From: Kaistella montana
GTDB taxonomy: Bacteria; Bacteroidota; Bacteroidia; Flavobacteriales; Weeksellaceae
NCBI RefSeq assembly: GCF_024436175.1
Contig: NZ_JANFQP010000002.1
Coordinates: 682,001-746,000 of the forward strand
Direction of reading: 5' to 3'
Length of the DNA: 64,000 bases
The notes beneath the pieces were generated by a model that did not search any database, was not told the origin of the DNA, and saw only the letters and a list, made by a program, of their open reading frames with translations. Of the stretch, positions 35,284 to 43,841 are shown in pieces (within the stretch, counting starts at the first letter, position 1; every line of letters starts with the position of its first letter). The position numbers and the translations under genes are program-made.

Positions 35284-35291
35284 CAAATTTA
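35284..35291 (-). promoter_or_regulatory. -7 box of the GH3-type gene
   Basis: TAAATTTG on the minus strand, 4 nt before the ATG at 35279. Confidence 0.45.
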
Positions 35292-35578
35292 AAGGTTTTT
35301 GGAGATAATCTTGTTGATTTTTAATTTTAAAATTAATGACGATAGCCCAAACTTCAATTTAGAGAAGAGGATCCTAGATTTCAGGAGCTGTGTTGCTACA
35401 AATTTCGAGTGTTCGAAGAAGTTTACGATAAGCAATTCCAATTTTGATCGGAGTTGCAAAATTTCCACTATAACAGAATCAATAATGTAGGTGCAGGTTT
35501 TTCTCCAAACAATTACTCTTGATGAGTTTCACGGTAGTTTTAAAGAAAAATTCATCCAATATTTTTTCTAAAGTATAA

Positions 35579-35612
35579 AAAAACCGCTTCAGATGAGTGA
35601 AGCAGTTTTTTA
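35579..35612 (-). terminator. Terminator after the small lipoprotein gene
   Basis: A 12-bp stem with one C/A mismatch (35579-35591 with 35598-35610) and a 6-nt loop. A/T runs flank it on both sides. Confidence 0.8.
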
Positions 35613-35631
35613 CTTTTAAAATGAATTGGAA

Positions 35632-36063
35632 TTATCTGGTAGCGTTTGCGGTCCAGGTTTTACCATCTGCATGGTACAAAATTTTCAACTCATTGTTATC
35701 AATTCTAATGTAAGAAGTTGCGGTAGAACCTACCATCACTAAGGTATTGTCACCAGTTTTTTCAAATTGAACTCCATTCAAATCAGGAATTGAATCTGAG
35801 AATCTGAAGTTGTACTTGGTTCCACTCGCGATTTTTGTAACGAAAACACTTCCGTTGTCTTTATTGATGGTTGTGGTACCATCGGTATAACCAACGGAAC
35901 CATTGTAAGTTCCCGCGAAGAAATCGTTATCGGCAGGATCATCGTCACGGCTACAAGAGCTTAGAGAAAACACCGAAAATACCAAAAGGAATAATGCAAT
36001 TAATTTTGCGGTTCCTTTAAAAATAGAATTTCGAGATTGTTTTTTTTGAAGAATAGATTTCAT
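35632..36063 (-). CDS. Small secreted lipoprotein of unknown function
   Basis: A 143-residue predicted lipoprotein. A basic, 18-residue N-terminal stretch precedes the hydrophobic core LIALFLLVFSVFSLSSC, so the acylated Cys is near residue 37. An Asp-rich SRDDDPADND follows, resembling the surface-export tag of Bacteroidota lipoproteins. The mature part is a small beta-rich domain (GTYNGSVGYTDGTTTINKD ... TSYIRIDNNELKILYHADG), of the size and pattern of lipocalin-like or DUF-type single-domain lipoproteins. The family is not recognised. A possible shorter start lies at none of the nearby Met codons. It is divergent from mfd. Confidence 0.78.
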   Translation of the reverse strand: MKSILQKKQSRNSIFKGTAKLIALFLLVFSVFSLSSCSRDDDPADNDFFAGTYNGSVGYTDGTTTINKDNGSVFVTKIASGTKYNFRFSDSIPDLNGVQFEKTGDNTLVMVGSTATSYIRIDNNELKILYHADGKTWTANATR

Positions 36064-36247
36064 AATATTTATTTTTTAAAGATTGATAGGATGGAGGTTT
36101 TCAAACATTATGCCATGAAATCATAATGGATTTAATTTAACTTTTATTATCAATTTTTGATATTATGTTATATTAATGTTAAAAAATGATCCTTTAATTT
36201 CATTTTTATGCAATTCGTAATAAAAAATAGAACTCGAAAATAATGCG

Positions 36248-36255
36248 TAAATTTG
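36248..36255 (+). promoter_or_regulatory. -7 box of mfd
   Basis: TAAATTTG, 67 nt before the mfd ATG. No good -33 element is visible. A hairpin follows at 36268-36292. Confidence 0.4.
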
Positions 36256-36267
36256 GCTCCAGAAAAA

Positions 36268-36300
36268 CGGTTTCGGAATTATCCCGAAATCGCTTTTGTT
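36268..36300 (+). promoter_or_regulatory. Terminator-like hairpin in the mfd leader
   Basis: CGGTTTCGG (36268-36276) pairs with CCGAAATCG (36284-36292), nine pairs with one G-T, around a 7-nt loop. A T-rich tract follows. It lies between the -7 box and the start codon, so it could act as an attenuator. A terminator of a short upstream RNA is the alternative. Confidence 0.45.
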
Positions 36301-36322
36301 GTTTATATTTTACTTATAAAAA

Positions 36323-39300
36323 ATGCAGTTAAAGCCCATCAATGAGACGTTTCTTCCCGATATGTTGCGAAACGAATTCGGAAAAGAAATCTTCAACAGT
36401 TTAGATCAACATCCGCACATTTCCGTAAAAGGATTTGCAGGTTCTGCGCCTTCGGTTTTCACTGCCGAGCTTTTTCTTTCTCATCAAAAAACCATTCTTT
36501 TCCTCATTGAAGACAAGGAAGAAGCATTGTACATCACTGCAGAAATGGAAGATTTGTTGGGCAAAGAAAATGTGCTTTATTTTCCGGCAACACATTTGGA
36601 GCCCTACCAAATCGAGAAAACTCAAAATGCGAATCTTGTTCTAAGAACTGAGGTTCTCAATAAATTAAACTCCGCAAAGAAACCGAAAGTGATTGTTGCA
36701 GGATTTTCGGCTTTGACAGAAAAAGTGTTGAAAAAAGAAGATTTCAAGGCAATTTCGCATCGAATAAAAGTTGGTGAAAGTTTGGACTTTGATTTCACCG
36801 AAGAACTTTTGCAACAATTTGGTTTTAGTTTGACTGATTTTGTTTCCGAGCCGGGTGAATTCTCTGTTCGCGGTGGAATTGTTGATGTTTTTTCCTATTC
36901 CAATGAAGAGCCTTACCGGATTACTTTTTTCGGAAATGAAATAGAAAGTATTAAAACTTTTAATATCGAAACTCAGCTCACCAACGGGAAAGTCAATGAA
37001 TTTCAGTTGGTTTCTAACATGAATTTTGCTGTTTCGGGAACCAAAGTTTCTTTCTTCGAATTGTTGCCAAAAGACAGTTTGGTGGTTTCCAAAAACGCCT
37101 TTCTCGGATTCAGAAAAACCAAAGATTTCTACGAAAAAGCCATTGAAAAATTTGAAACTTTAAGCAAAGAAATCAGTCATAGAAAACCGGAAGAATTATT
37201 TCTTTCTGAAGGAATTTTATTGGCAGATTACCAAAAATTCAAAAGCATTGATTTTACGATTAATCCTTTGAAATTTAAAGATTTAAATGTTCATGAAATA
37301 GAGGTGCCGCAAACGCAACAGCCGGCTTTTCATAAAAATTTCGAGTTGTTGATTGAGGATTTGAACGAGAAAACAGCTGCCGGTTTTGATCTATGGATTT
37401 CATTTTCTACCGAAAAACAAAAGGAGCGTTTGAAAGCTATTTTTGAAGAAATTGGAGCATTCGGAGAAGACCAAAAAATTCCGTTTAAATCCTTTAAATC
37501 GGAACTTCACGAAGGTTTTGTGGATCATCATCACCTGATTTCAGTGTACACGGATCACCAAATTTTCGATCGTTACCAAAGATTTAAAGCTAAAAATACC
37601 TTTGCAAAATCCGAACAACTCACGCTGAAAGATTTGATGCAGATGAAAGTGGGGGATTTCATTACGCATATCGACCACGGCATCGGGAAATTCATGGGTT
37701 TGGTGAAAGTGAATAACAACGGAAAAGTTCAGGAATGTTTCAAACTCGTTTACAAAAACGGCGATTTGCTGTATGTTTCCATTCATTCGCTTCATAAAAT
37801 TTCGAAATATAACGGACCAGACGGACGTGAAATTGTGCTCAGCAAGCTCGGTTCTCCGGCTTGGAAAAATTTAAAACAAAAAACCAAAGCGAAGGTTAAG
37901 CAAATTGCTTTTGATTTGATTAAACTTTATGCGCAAAGAAAAACTGCGAAAGGATTTGCCTTTGCGCCGGATTCTTATCTTCAAAATGAGTTGGAAGCGA
38001 GTTTCCTTTACGAGGACACGCCGGATCAGGAAAAAGCGACGCTCGATGTGAAAAAAGATATGGAAAATGATACCGTGATGGATCGTTTGATTTGCGGAGA
38101 TGTAGGTTTCGGGAAAACGGAAATCGCGGTGAGAGCAGCTTTCAAAGCGGCAACGGATGGAAAACAAGTTGCGATTTTGGTTCCGACAACGATTTTAGCA
38201 TTTCAACATTATCGTAGTTTCAAAGAGCGTTTGAAAGATTTTCCGGTGAATATTTCTTATTTAAATCGTTTTCGAACTGCCAAACAGAAATCTGAAACGT
38301 TGAAAGGGCTCGAAGATGGGAAAATCGACATCGTGATCGGAACCCATCAATTGGTTGGAAATAGCGTGAAATTTAAAGATCTCGGGCTTTTAATTATCGA
38401 CGAAGAACATAAATTCGGAGTTTCTGTTAAAGACAAATTGAAAACTTTAAAAAATAATATCGATACCTTAACCCTCACTGCGACGCCGATTCCGCGGACT
38501 TTGCAATTTTCTTTGATGGCTGCACGAGATTTATCGGTGATCAAAACGCCGCCGCCAAATCGTCAACCTGTGGATACGAGTATTATTGGTTTTGACGAGG
38601 AAATTATCCGAGATGCGGTTTCTTATGAAATTCAACGAGATGGGCAGGTTTATTTCATTAATAATCGGATTGAAAACCTGAAAGATATCGCAGGTTTGAT
38701 TCAAAGACTGGTTCCAGATGCACGAGTAATCACTGGCCACGGACAAATGGAAGGGAAACAATTGGAACGAAATGTTCTTGATTTTATGGAAGGAAAATAC
38801 GATGTTTTGGTTTCCACAACGATCGTGGAAAGTGGAGTAGATGTTCCGAATGCGAATACGATTTTCATTAATGATGCGCAACGTTTTGGGATGGCGGATC
38901 TGCACCAAATGCGCGGAAGAGTCGGACGTAGCAACCGAAAAGCTTTTTGTTATTTGATCACGCCACCGTTTGATATGATGACTTCGGATGCGAGAAAAAG
39001 ATTGGAAGCGATTGAACAATTCTCCGATTTGGGAAGCGGTTTCCAAATTGCGATGAAAGATTTGGAAATTCGTGGAGCAGGCGATTTATTGGGTGGTGAA
39101 CAAAGTGGTTTCATCAACGAAATGGGATTTGATACCTACCAAAAAATCATGCAGGAAGCTTTGGAAGAACTTCAAAATGATGATGATTTCTCCGATTTAT
39201 TTGAGAATGAAGAAGATCGCAAAAAACTCTTCAAGTCGACCAAAGAAGTGAATATTGATACCGATTTGGAGTTGATGTTGCCTGATTTTTATGTTCAAAG

Positions 39301-39706
39301 TATTGAAGAAAGACTTTCGCTGTACCAAAAACTTGCAGAAATTCAAAATAAAGAAGATCTTAAAAAGTTTGAAAACGAATTGGAAGATCGATTCGGAAAA
39401 CTTCCTGCTGAAGCTAGAAATCTTCTGAAAAGTGTAGAATTAAAATGGATTGCCGCAGAAATTGGTTTTGATAAAATCGTGGTGAAAAACGGAATTTTCC
39501 TTGGTTATTTTCCACCCAATCCTCAAGATAAATTCTACCAAAGCGATAAGTTTAAACATATTATTTCTTATTTAAGTCAAAACCCGAAAGAGGCTACTTT
39601 GAAAGAAAAACATTCCGCAGAAGGCAGTCAATTGATGATGAGAAAAGAAAATGTGCAACACGTAGATGAAGTCAATGCAGTTTTGGAGCGGATTTTATCT
39701 AAATAA
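36323..39706 (+). CDS. mfd: Transcription-repair coupling factor Mfd
   Basis: This DNA translocase removes RNA polymerase stalled at lesions and recruits UvrA. The 1127-residue product has the UvrB-like N-terminal region (VFTAELFLSHQKT, EPGEFSVRGGIVDVFS) and the CarD-like RNA-polymerase-interacting domain (VGDFITHIDHGIGKF, near residue 440). The motor has motif I GDVGFGKTE (near residue 591), DEEHKFG (near 692), TATPIPRT and the MRGRVGRSNRKAF motif. A TRCF C-terminal domain follows (about 985-1085). Length is close to that of E. coli Mfd. The leader carries a hairpin (36268-36292). pth follows on the same strand, 139 bp away. Confidence 0.98.
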   Translation: MQLKPINETFLPDMLRNEFGKEIFNSLDQHPHISVKGFAGSAPSVFTAELFLSHQKTILFLIEDKEEALYITAEMEDLLGKENVLYFPATHLEPYQIEKTQNANLVLRTEVLNKLNSAKKPKVIVAGFSALTEKVLKKEDFKAISHRIKVGESLDFDFTEELLQQFGFSLTDFVSEPGEFSVRGGIVDVFSYSNEEPYRITFFGNEIESIKTFNIETQLTNGKVNEFQLVSNMNFAVSGTKVSFFELLPKDSLVVSKNAFLGFRKTKDFYEKAIEKFETLSKEISHRKPEELFLSEGILLADYQKFKSIDFTINPLKFKDLNVHEIEVPQTQQPAFHKNFELLIEDLNEKTAAGFDLWISFSTEKQKERLKAIFEEIGAFGEDQKIPFKSFKSELHEGFVDHHHLISVYTDHQIFDRYQRFKAKNTFAKSEQLTLKDLMQMKVGDFITHIDHGIGKFMGLVKVNNNGKVQECFKLVYKNGDLLYVSIHSLHKISKYNGPDGREIVLSKLGSPAWKNLKQKTKAKVKQIAFDLIKLYAQRKTAKGFAFAPDSYLQNELEASFLYEDTPDQEKATLDVKKDMENDTVMDRLICGDVGFGKTEIAVRAAFKAATDGKQVAILVPTTILAFQHYRSFKERLKDFPVNISYLNRFRTAKQKSETLKGLEDGKIDIVIGTHQLVGNSVKFKDLGLLIIDEEHKFGVSVKDKLKTLKNNIDTLTLTATPIPRTLQFSLMAARDLSVIKTPPPNRQPVDTSIIGFDEEIIRDAVSYEIQRDGQVYFINNRIENLKDIAGLIQRLVPDARVITGHGQMEGKQLERNVLDFMEGKYDVLVSTTIVESGVDVPNANTIFINDAQRFGMADLHQMRGRVGRSNRKAFCYLITPPFDMMTSDARKRLEAIEQFSDLGSGFQIAMKDLEIRGAGDLLGGEQSGFINEMGFDTYQKIMQEALEELQNDDDFSDLFENEEDRKKLFKSTKEVNIDTDLELMLPDFYVQSIEERLSLYQKLAEIQNKEDLKKFENELEDRFGKLPAEARNLLKSVELKWIAAEIGFDKIVVKNGIFLGYFPPNPQDKFYQSDKFKHIISYLSQNPKEATLKEKHSAEGSQLMMRKENVQHVDEVNAVLERILSK

Positions 39707-39845
39707 TCAGAAGCGTTTTCGATTTTATAAAAAAGTTTACTTTTGCTGAGATTTAACGATAAAAATAGGAATATTGCCATCAAATTGCTTTAAAACCACC
39801 AAAATGAATGATTTTTGAAGCTTTAACATTAAATAAATTATTGTC

Positions 39846-40409
39846 ATGAAATACCTGATTGTAGGTTTAGGAAATAAAGGAGATGAATACACGGAAACGC
39901 GCCACAATATTGGTTTTAAAGTTGCCGATAAAATCGCAGAATCCTTGGAAGTTCCCTTTAAATCTTCCAATTTTGGACTTATGGCAGAAGGAAAATACAA
40001 AGGGCGAAAAGTTTTTGTTCTGAAACCCGATACGTATATGAATCTTTCGGGAAATGCAGTGAAATTCTGGCTTCAGAAAGAAAATATTCCTTTAGAAAAT
40101 TTAATGATTATTACCGACGATCTTTCGTTGCCTTTCGGGACTTTAAGGATGAAAATGAAAGGTTCCGACGCGGGACATAATGGTTTGAAAAGCATTCAAG
40201 AACAATTGCAAACTCAGAATTATCCGCGGTTGAGGTTTGGGATTTCCGCCGAATTTGCCGAAGGAAAACAAATTGATTATGTTCTCGGAAAATGGAACGA
40301 GGTGGAAAAAGAAAAACTTCCCGAAAGAATCGAGAAGTTTTCTAAAGCGTGTCTGTCATTCGTTTTTGCGGGAATTCAGAACGCGATGACGGGTTTCAAC
40401 GGGAAATAA
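39846..40409 (+). CDS. pth: Peptidyl-tRNA hydrolase
   Basis: This cytoplasmic enzyme releases peptides from peptidyl-tRNAs that drop off the ribosome. It has 187 residues, the usual size. Active-site residues are in place: N10 in GLGNKG, catalytic H20 in ETRHNIGF, the Asp of ITDDLSLPFG and the Asn of AGHNGLKSI. It follows mfd with a 139-bp gap that holds a possible TACTTTTG box (39738-39745), so it may have its own promoter. It is convergent with a carbonic anhydrase gene (6 bp between stop codons). Confidence 0.97.
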   Translation: MKYLIVGLGNKGDEYTETRHNIGFKVADKIAESLEVPFKSSNFGLMAEGKYKGRKVFVLKPDTYMNLSGNAVKFWLQKENIPLENLMIITDDLSLPFGTLRMKMKGSDAGHNGLKSIQEQLQTQNYPRLRFGISAEFAEGKQIDYVLGKWNEVEKEKLPERIEKFSKACLSFVFAGIQNAMTGFNGK

Positions 40410-40415
40410 TTTTTG

Positions 40416-41051
40416 CTATAACCAAGTCACCACGCCGCTTTCCACGCAGTAGTTTGCACCAACAATTTTGATGAGGCCTTCTTCTTCCATTTTGGCTAAA
40501 GTAGCGCTTTGTTTGCGAACTTCGGAAATGGTATTTTTGATGTTGCAAACGTTCAATCTTTCGAGCAAATCTTCGTTGGAAGAACTTCTTTCTTCGCCTT
40601 CGTTGATGACATTATTGATGCAGCCTTCGAATTTTTCGATCAAATGATTGAGGTTTTCCATGCCTGTGTTTTTAATTTTAGCAGCATCTAAACCGCCTTT
40701 CAGCGCACCACATTTCGAATGTCCCAACACGACAACCAATTTGGATCCAGCGACATTACAACCAAATTCCATAGAACCTAAAATATCCTGATTGACGAAG
40801 TTTCCAGCGATTCTGATGCTGAAAATATCACCTAATCCTTGGTCGAAAATGAGTTCGGCAGAAGTTCGGCTGTCGATACAGCTTAAGATTACGGCAAATG
40901 GCCATTGTCCGCTTCTGGTATCATTTACTTGTTCCAAAAGATTTCGGTTTACTTTTAAATTTTGAACAAATCTTTGGTTGCCTTCTTGCAAAAATTGAAG
41001 GGCTTTTTCTGGAGTTATGGTTGATTGGGTTTCTAAAGTATGAGCTTTCAT
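40416..41051 (-). CDS. Beta-carbonic anhydrase (second of two)
   Basis: A 211-residue beta-class carbonic anhydrase that interconverts CO2 and bicarbonate. The zinc ligands are C58, H111 and C114, with the D60-R62 dyad in CIDSRTSAE and the VLGHSKCGALKGG loop. There is no signal peptide, so it is cytoplasmic. It starts 33 bp after the SulP transporter gene and belongs to the same minus-strand group. The neighbouring gene 43158-43841 codes for a different beta-type enzyme with only the motif regions in common, so the two are not a recent duplication. Confidence 0.95.
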   Translation of the reverse strand: MKAHTLETQSTITPEKALQFLQEGNQRFVQNLKVNRNLLEQVNDTRSGQWPFAVILSCIDSRTSAELIFDQGLGDIFSIRIAGNFVNQDILGSMEFGCNVAGSKLVVVLGHSKCGALKGGLDAAKIKNTGMENLNHLIEKFEGCINNVINEGEERSSSNEDLLERLNVCNIKNTISEVRKQSATLAKMEEEGLIKIVGANYCVESGVVTWL

Positions 41052-41084
41052 TTTCTTTTTCTCTTTTAATTAATAATCAATAAG

Positions 41085-42680
41085 TTACATTGCACGTCTG
41101 TGGGCGATGATGACGTGTGAATCGTGGTCTTCGGCGTATTCTTGGTAAGAAGTTTTGAATCCGAGAAGTTTCACTTCGATGTTTTCTTCTTTGGCCCGAA
41201 TATTGGCAAAATCCTGAATCATTTCCAAAATATCGGTCGCGATATAGGACGTAGAACGTGCATCAATACACACTTTCGAGTCGGGTCTTACATTTTTTAA
41301 GGTTTTTTTAATCGCCGCTTTGTTCAAGAAGGAAACTTCTTCGGATAATTTAATGGTAATATCATCCACATCACTCAATTCTTCACGGCTTAGGTAGTAA
41401 GCTCGTTTCATATTTCCTTGAAGAATATAAAAGACGGAAATCAATAATCCAATTCCAACTCCTTTTAATAAATCCAATGTTACCACCGCGATAATCGTAG
41501 CGATAAACGGAATAAACTGGTATTTTCCTTTGTGCCAAAAATGCATGATTGTAGCGGGTTTCGCGAGTTTGTAACCAACCAAAATTAACACTGCAGCCAA
41601 AGTAGCAAGCGGAATTAAATTTAAAATAAATGGAATACTTAATACACAAATTAATAAGAGCGCACCGTGAATCATCGTAGAAACTTTCGAGGTAGCGCCA
41701 GAATTTGCGTTGGCAGAACTCCTTACCACAACGGAAGTCATTGGTAAACCGCCGATTGCGGAACTGATGAGGTTTCCGATTCCTTGAGCACGAAGTTCGA
41801 GGTTGGTATCGGTAATCCTTCTGTGAGCGTCCAATCGATCCGATGCTTCGATGCAAAGCAAGGTTTCAATAGATGCAACGATAGCAATGGTGGCACCAAC
41901 AATCCATACTTTCGGATTTAAAAATCCTTGAAAATCAGGAAAAACAATCATGTTTTTGAAATCATCTGCACTTTGCGGAACCGGCAACGAAACCAAATGA
42001 TCTTTACCAATTGCAAGCGAACTTCCAGAGATGGTGAAGATACAATTGAGTAAAATACCTGCAGCTACCGCCACCAAGGCTCCGGGAACCATTTTGATCT
42101 TTTTCAGCGCAGGAACCTGATCCCATGCAATAAGAATCGCAACAGAAACCAAAGTGACCATCACCGCTCCAGGGTGAATCGCTGAGAATAATTCTGTGAA
42201 AAAATTGGGATTAAATCCGTTGGCAAATAAGGTTTCGTTTCCTTCGAAATCTTTATCATAACCTAATGCATGCGGTATTTGGGTTAAAATAATAATAATT
42301 CCGATACCGGCCAACATTCCTTCGATCACATTGGTAGGGAAATAATTGGAAATACTTCCGGCGCGGATAAATCCTAGAATGAGTTGAAGCAATCCGGCGA
42401 TAATTCCTGCGCATAAGAACAGTTCGAATGCACCAAGATCGGTAATCGCGGTGAGTACAATTGCCGTTAATCCGGCAGCCGGCCCAGAAACTGAAATGTG
42501 GGAATTGCTTAAAAAACCTACTACCAAACCACCGATTACTCCGGCGATAATTCCAGATAATGGTGGTGCCCCTGATGCAAGCGCAATTCCTAAACATAAA
42601 GGCAGCGCCACTAAAAATACAACGAGTCCTGAAGGGAAATTCTCTTTAATCCCTCCAAATATTGAAAATGTTTTTTTCAT
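41085..42680 (-). CDS. SulP-family anion transporter, probable bicarbonate importer
   Basis: A 531-residue inner membrane transporter of the SulP/SLC26 family. It has ten or more hydrophobic segments (about residues 15-410), with the family's GIALASGAPPLSGIIAGV opening and the ISVSGPAAGLTAIV motif. A cytoplasmic STAS domain follows (about 430-525, with KVCIDARSTSYIATD). SulP proteins carry sulfate, bicarbonate or other anions. Two flanking carbonic anhydrases point to bicarbonate, as in cyanobacterial BicA. That is inference from context. A possible internal promoter box (TATTTTTG, 42806-42799 minus) and a hairpin (42730-42748) lie in the 182-bp leader. Confidence 0.93.
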   Translation of the reverse strand: MKKTFSIFGGIKENFPSGLVVFLVALPLCLGIALASGAPPLSGIIAGVIGGLVVGFLSNSHISVSGPAAGLTAIVLTAITDLGAFELFLCAGIIAGLLQLILGFIRAGSISNYFPTNVIEGMLAGIGIIIILTQIPHALGYDKDFEGNETLFANGFNPNFFTELFSAIHPGAVMVTLVSVAILIAWDQVPALKKIKMVPGALVAVAAGILLNCIFTISGSSLAIGKDHLVSLPVPQSADDFKNMIVFPDFQGFLNPKVWIVGATIAIVASIETLLCIEASDRLDAHRRITDTNLELRAQGIGNLISSAIGGLPMTSVVVRSSANANSGATSKVSTMIHGALLLICVLSIPFILNLIPLATLAAVLILVGYKLAKPATIMHFWHKGKYQFIPFIATIIAVVTLDLLKGVGIGLLISVFYILQGNMKRAYYLSREELSDVDDITIKLSEEVSFLNKAAIKKTLKNVRPDSKVCIDARSTSYIATDILEMIQDFANIRAKEENIEVKLLGFKTSYQEYAEDHDSHVIIAHRRAM

Positions 42681-42729
42681 TTTGATTGAAAAATTGTGCT
42701 GGAATTAGGTACAAAGCTGCATGTATTTA

Positions 42730-42748
42730 TTGCCCAAAAGTTGGGTAA
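42730..42748 (-). promoter_or_regulatory. Hairpin upstream of the SulP gene
   Basis: An 8-bp stem (42730-42737 with 42741-42748, one G-T pair) has a 3-nt loop. It lies between the small secreted-protein gene and SulP. It has no T-run on the minus strand directly after the stem beyond AT-rich sequence. Role uncertain. Confidence 0.3.
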
Positions 42749-42862
42749 TAAAAGACAGTCGATCCTTTACCAGCGATTGAAAAATAATTTTTTTTAGACA
42801 AAAATAGACGCTACAAAACAATGCAAGTTCTGTATCGCGTAATTTTAATTTCTTTAAAAAAA

Positions 42863-43156
42863 TTATGCTTCTGGAGGCGGAGAAAATATGGTAATAAAGG
42901 GAGATAGATGCACGGAATCGTCCATCAATACAAAAGAATGGTAGGTAGAATCTCTATCAAAAAATTTGATAAAATCGTGAACAGAAAGGGTTTTTGGAAC
43001 CGTTTTCTCATTGATCACCAATGGCGAATGTTGGGTTTCTTCTTCAGAAATTACCACATTGGTAGTGGGCAAATCCCAATTAAATATCGTGGCTAAACTT
43101 GGTAAAGCCATGAAATTTAAAAATACCGTTAATGTAATAATGCTCCAAAGTTTCAT
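42863..43156 (-). CDS. Small secreted or membrane-anchored protein in the carbonic anhydrase cluster
   Basis: A 97-residue protein with an N-terminal hydrophobic segment (MKLWSIITLTVFLNFMALPSLA), either a signal peptide or a membrane anchor. The mature part has a VPKTLSVHDFIKFFDRD segment and ends in SPFITIFSPPPEA. I recall small proteins with this ending next to SulP/carbonic anhydrase genes in related flavobacteria, but cannot check it. It starts 1 bp after the upstream carbonic anhydrase, so co-translation is likely. No catalytic motif is visible and its function is unknown. Confidence 0.75.
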   Translation of the reverse strand: MKLWSIITLTVFLNFMALPSLATIFNWDLPTTNVVISEEETQHSPLVINEKTVPKTLSVHDFIKFFDRDSTYHSFVLMDDSVHLSPFITIFSPPPEA

Positions 43157-43157
43157 T

Positions 43158-43841
43158 CTATCCGATGAGATTTTTATTGTTTTTTCTGCTCATCACCCAA
43201 TTCGAGTTCGTCAGATTGTATATTTTTTGAATGTCTTTTAAAATATTCTCAAAATCGATTTCCAAATCGATGATTTTTCCTGTTTTCATATCGAAAACCC
43301 AACCGTGAACAATCGGATATTCGTCTAGCAAATATTGTTCCTGAACTACCGCCATTTTAATGACATTAATGCATTGTTCCTGAACATTCAGTTCCACAAG
43401 TCTGTCGTAGCGCAGATGGTCTTCTTTGATGGAATCGAGCTCGGCTTGATGTAATCTGTAAACATCCCGAATGGTTCTTAACCATGGATTCATCAAACCA
43501 AAATCCTCCGGAGTCATTGCTGCTTTTACGCCACCACAACCATAATGTCCGCATACGATGATGTGTTTTACCTTCAGATGTTCCACCGCGTATTGGATAA
43601 CTGCAGTTGAGCTCATATCCAAAGTATTCACAACATTGGCCACGTTTCGGGTAACAAATACCTCTCCGGGTTTCATTCCCATCATTTCTTCTGCCGACAC
43701 ACGGCTATCTGAGCAACCGATGTAAAGATATTCTGGCGTTTGAGAAGATGATAATGTTTTAAAAAAATGTTGATCTTCTGCTAATTTGCTTTCTACCCAT
43801 TTTTTATTGTTTTCGAAAATAACTTCGTAGGATTTTTTCAT
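43158..43841 (-). CDS. can: Beta-carbonic anhydrase (first of two)
   Basis: A 227-residue beta-class carbonic anhydrase. Zinc ligands are C43, H99 and C102, with the D45-R47 pair in GCSDSRVSAEE, VTRNVANVV and CGHYGCGGV. This is the Can-type (E. coli CynT/Can) form. It is cytoplasmic. It is first in the minus-strand group that continues with the small secreted protein, SulP and the second anhydrase. A TATTTTTG box on the minus strand at 43923-43916 lies about 75 nt upstream and could be its promoter. The whole group resembles a dissolved-inorganic-carbon uptake set. Confidence 0.96.
   Translation of the reverse strand: MKKSYEVIFENNKKWVESKLAEDQHFFKTLSSSQTPEYLYIGCSDSRVSAEEMMGMKPGEVFVTRNVANVVNTLDMSSTAVIQYAVEHLKVKHIIVCGHYGCGGVKAAMTPEDFGLMNPWLRTIRDVYRLHQAELDSIKEDHLRYDRLVELNVQEQCINVIKMAVVQEQYLLDEYPIVHGWVFDMKTGKIIDLEIDFENILKDIQKIYNLTNSNWVMSRKNNKNLIG

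Larger units (their letters stand above)
35280..35631. other. 352-bp intergenic region
   Basis: The region holds the -7 box of the GH3-type gene at its left end (35284-35291, minus) and the terminator of the lipoprotein gene at its right end. A 63-codon open frame on the plus strand (35299-35490) has no gene-like features. I see nothing else. Confidence 0.6.

Noticed and set aside
35299-35490. 63-codon plus-strand frame in the spacer upstream of the GH3-type gene
   Set aside because: There is no promoter, no family resemblance, and biased AT-rich composition.
38531-39046. 171-codon frame antisense to mfd
   Set aside because: It is a shadow of the conserved helicase region of mfd.
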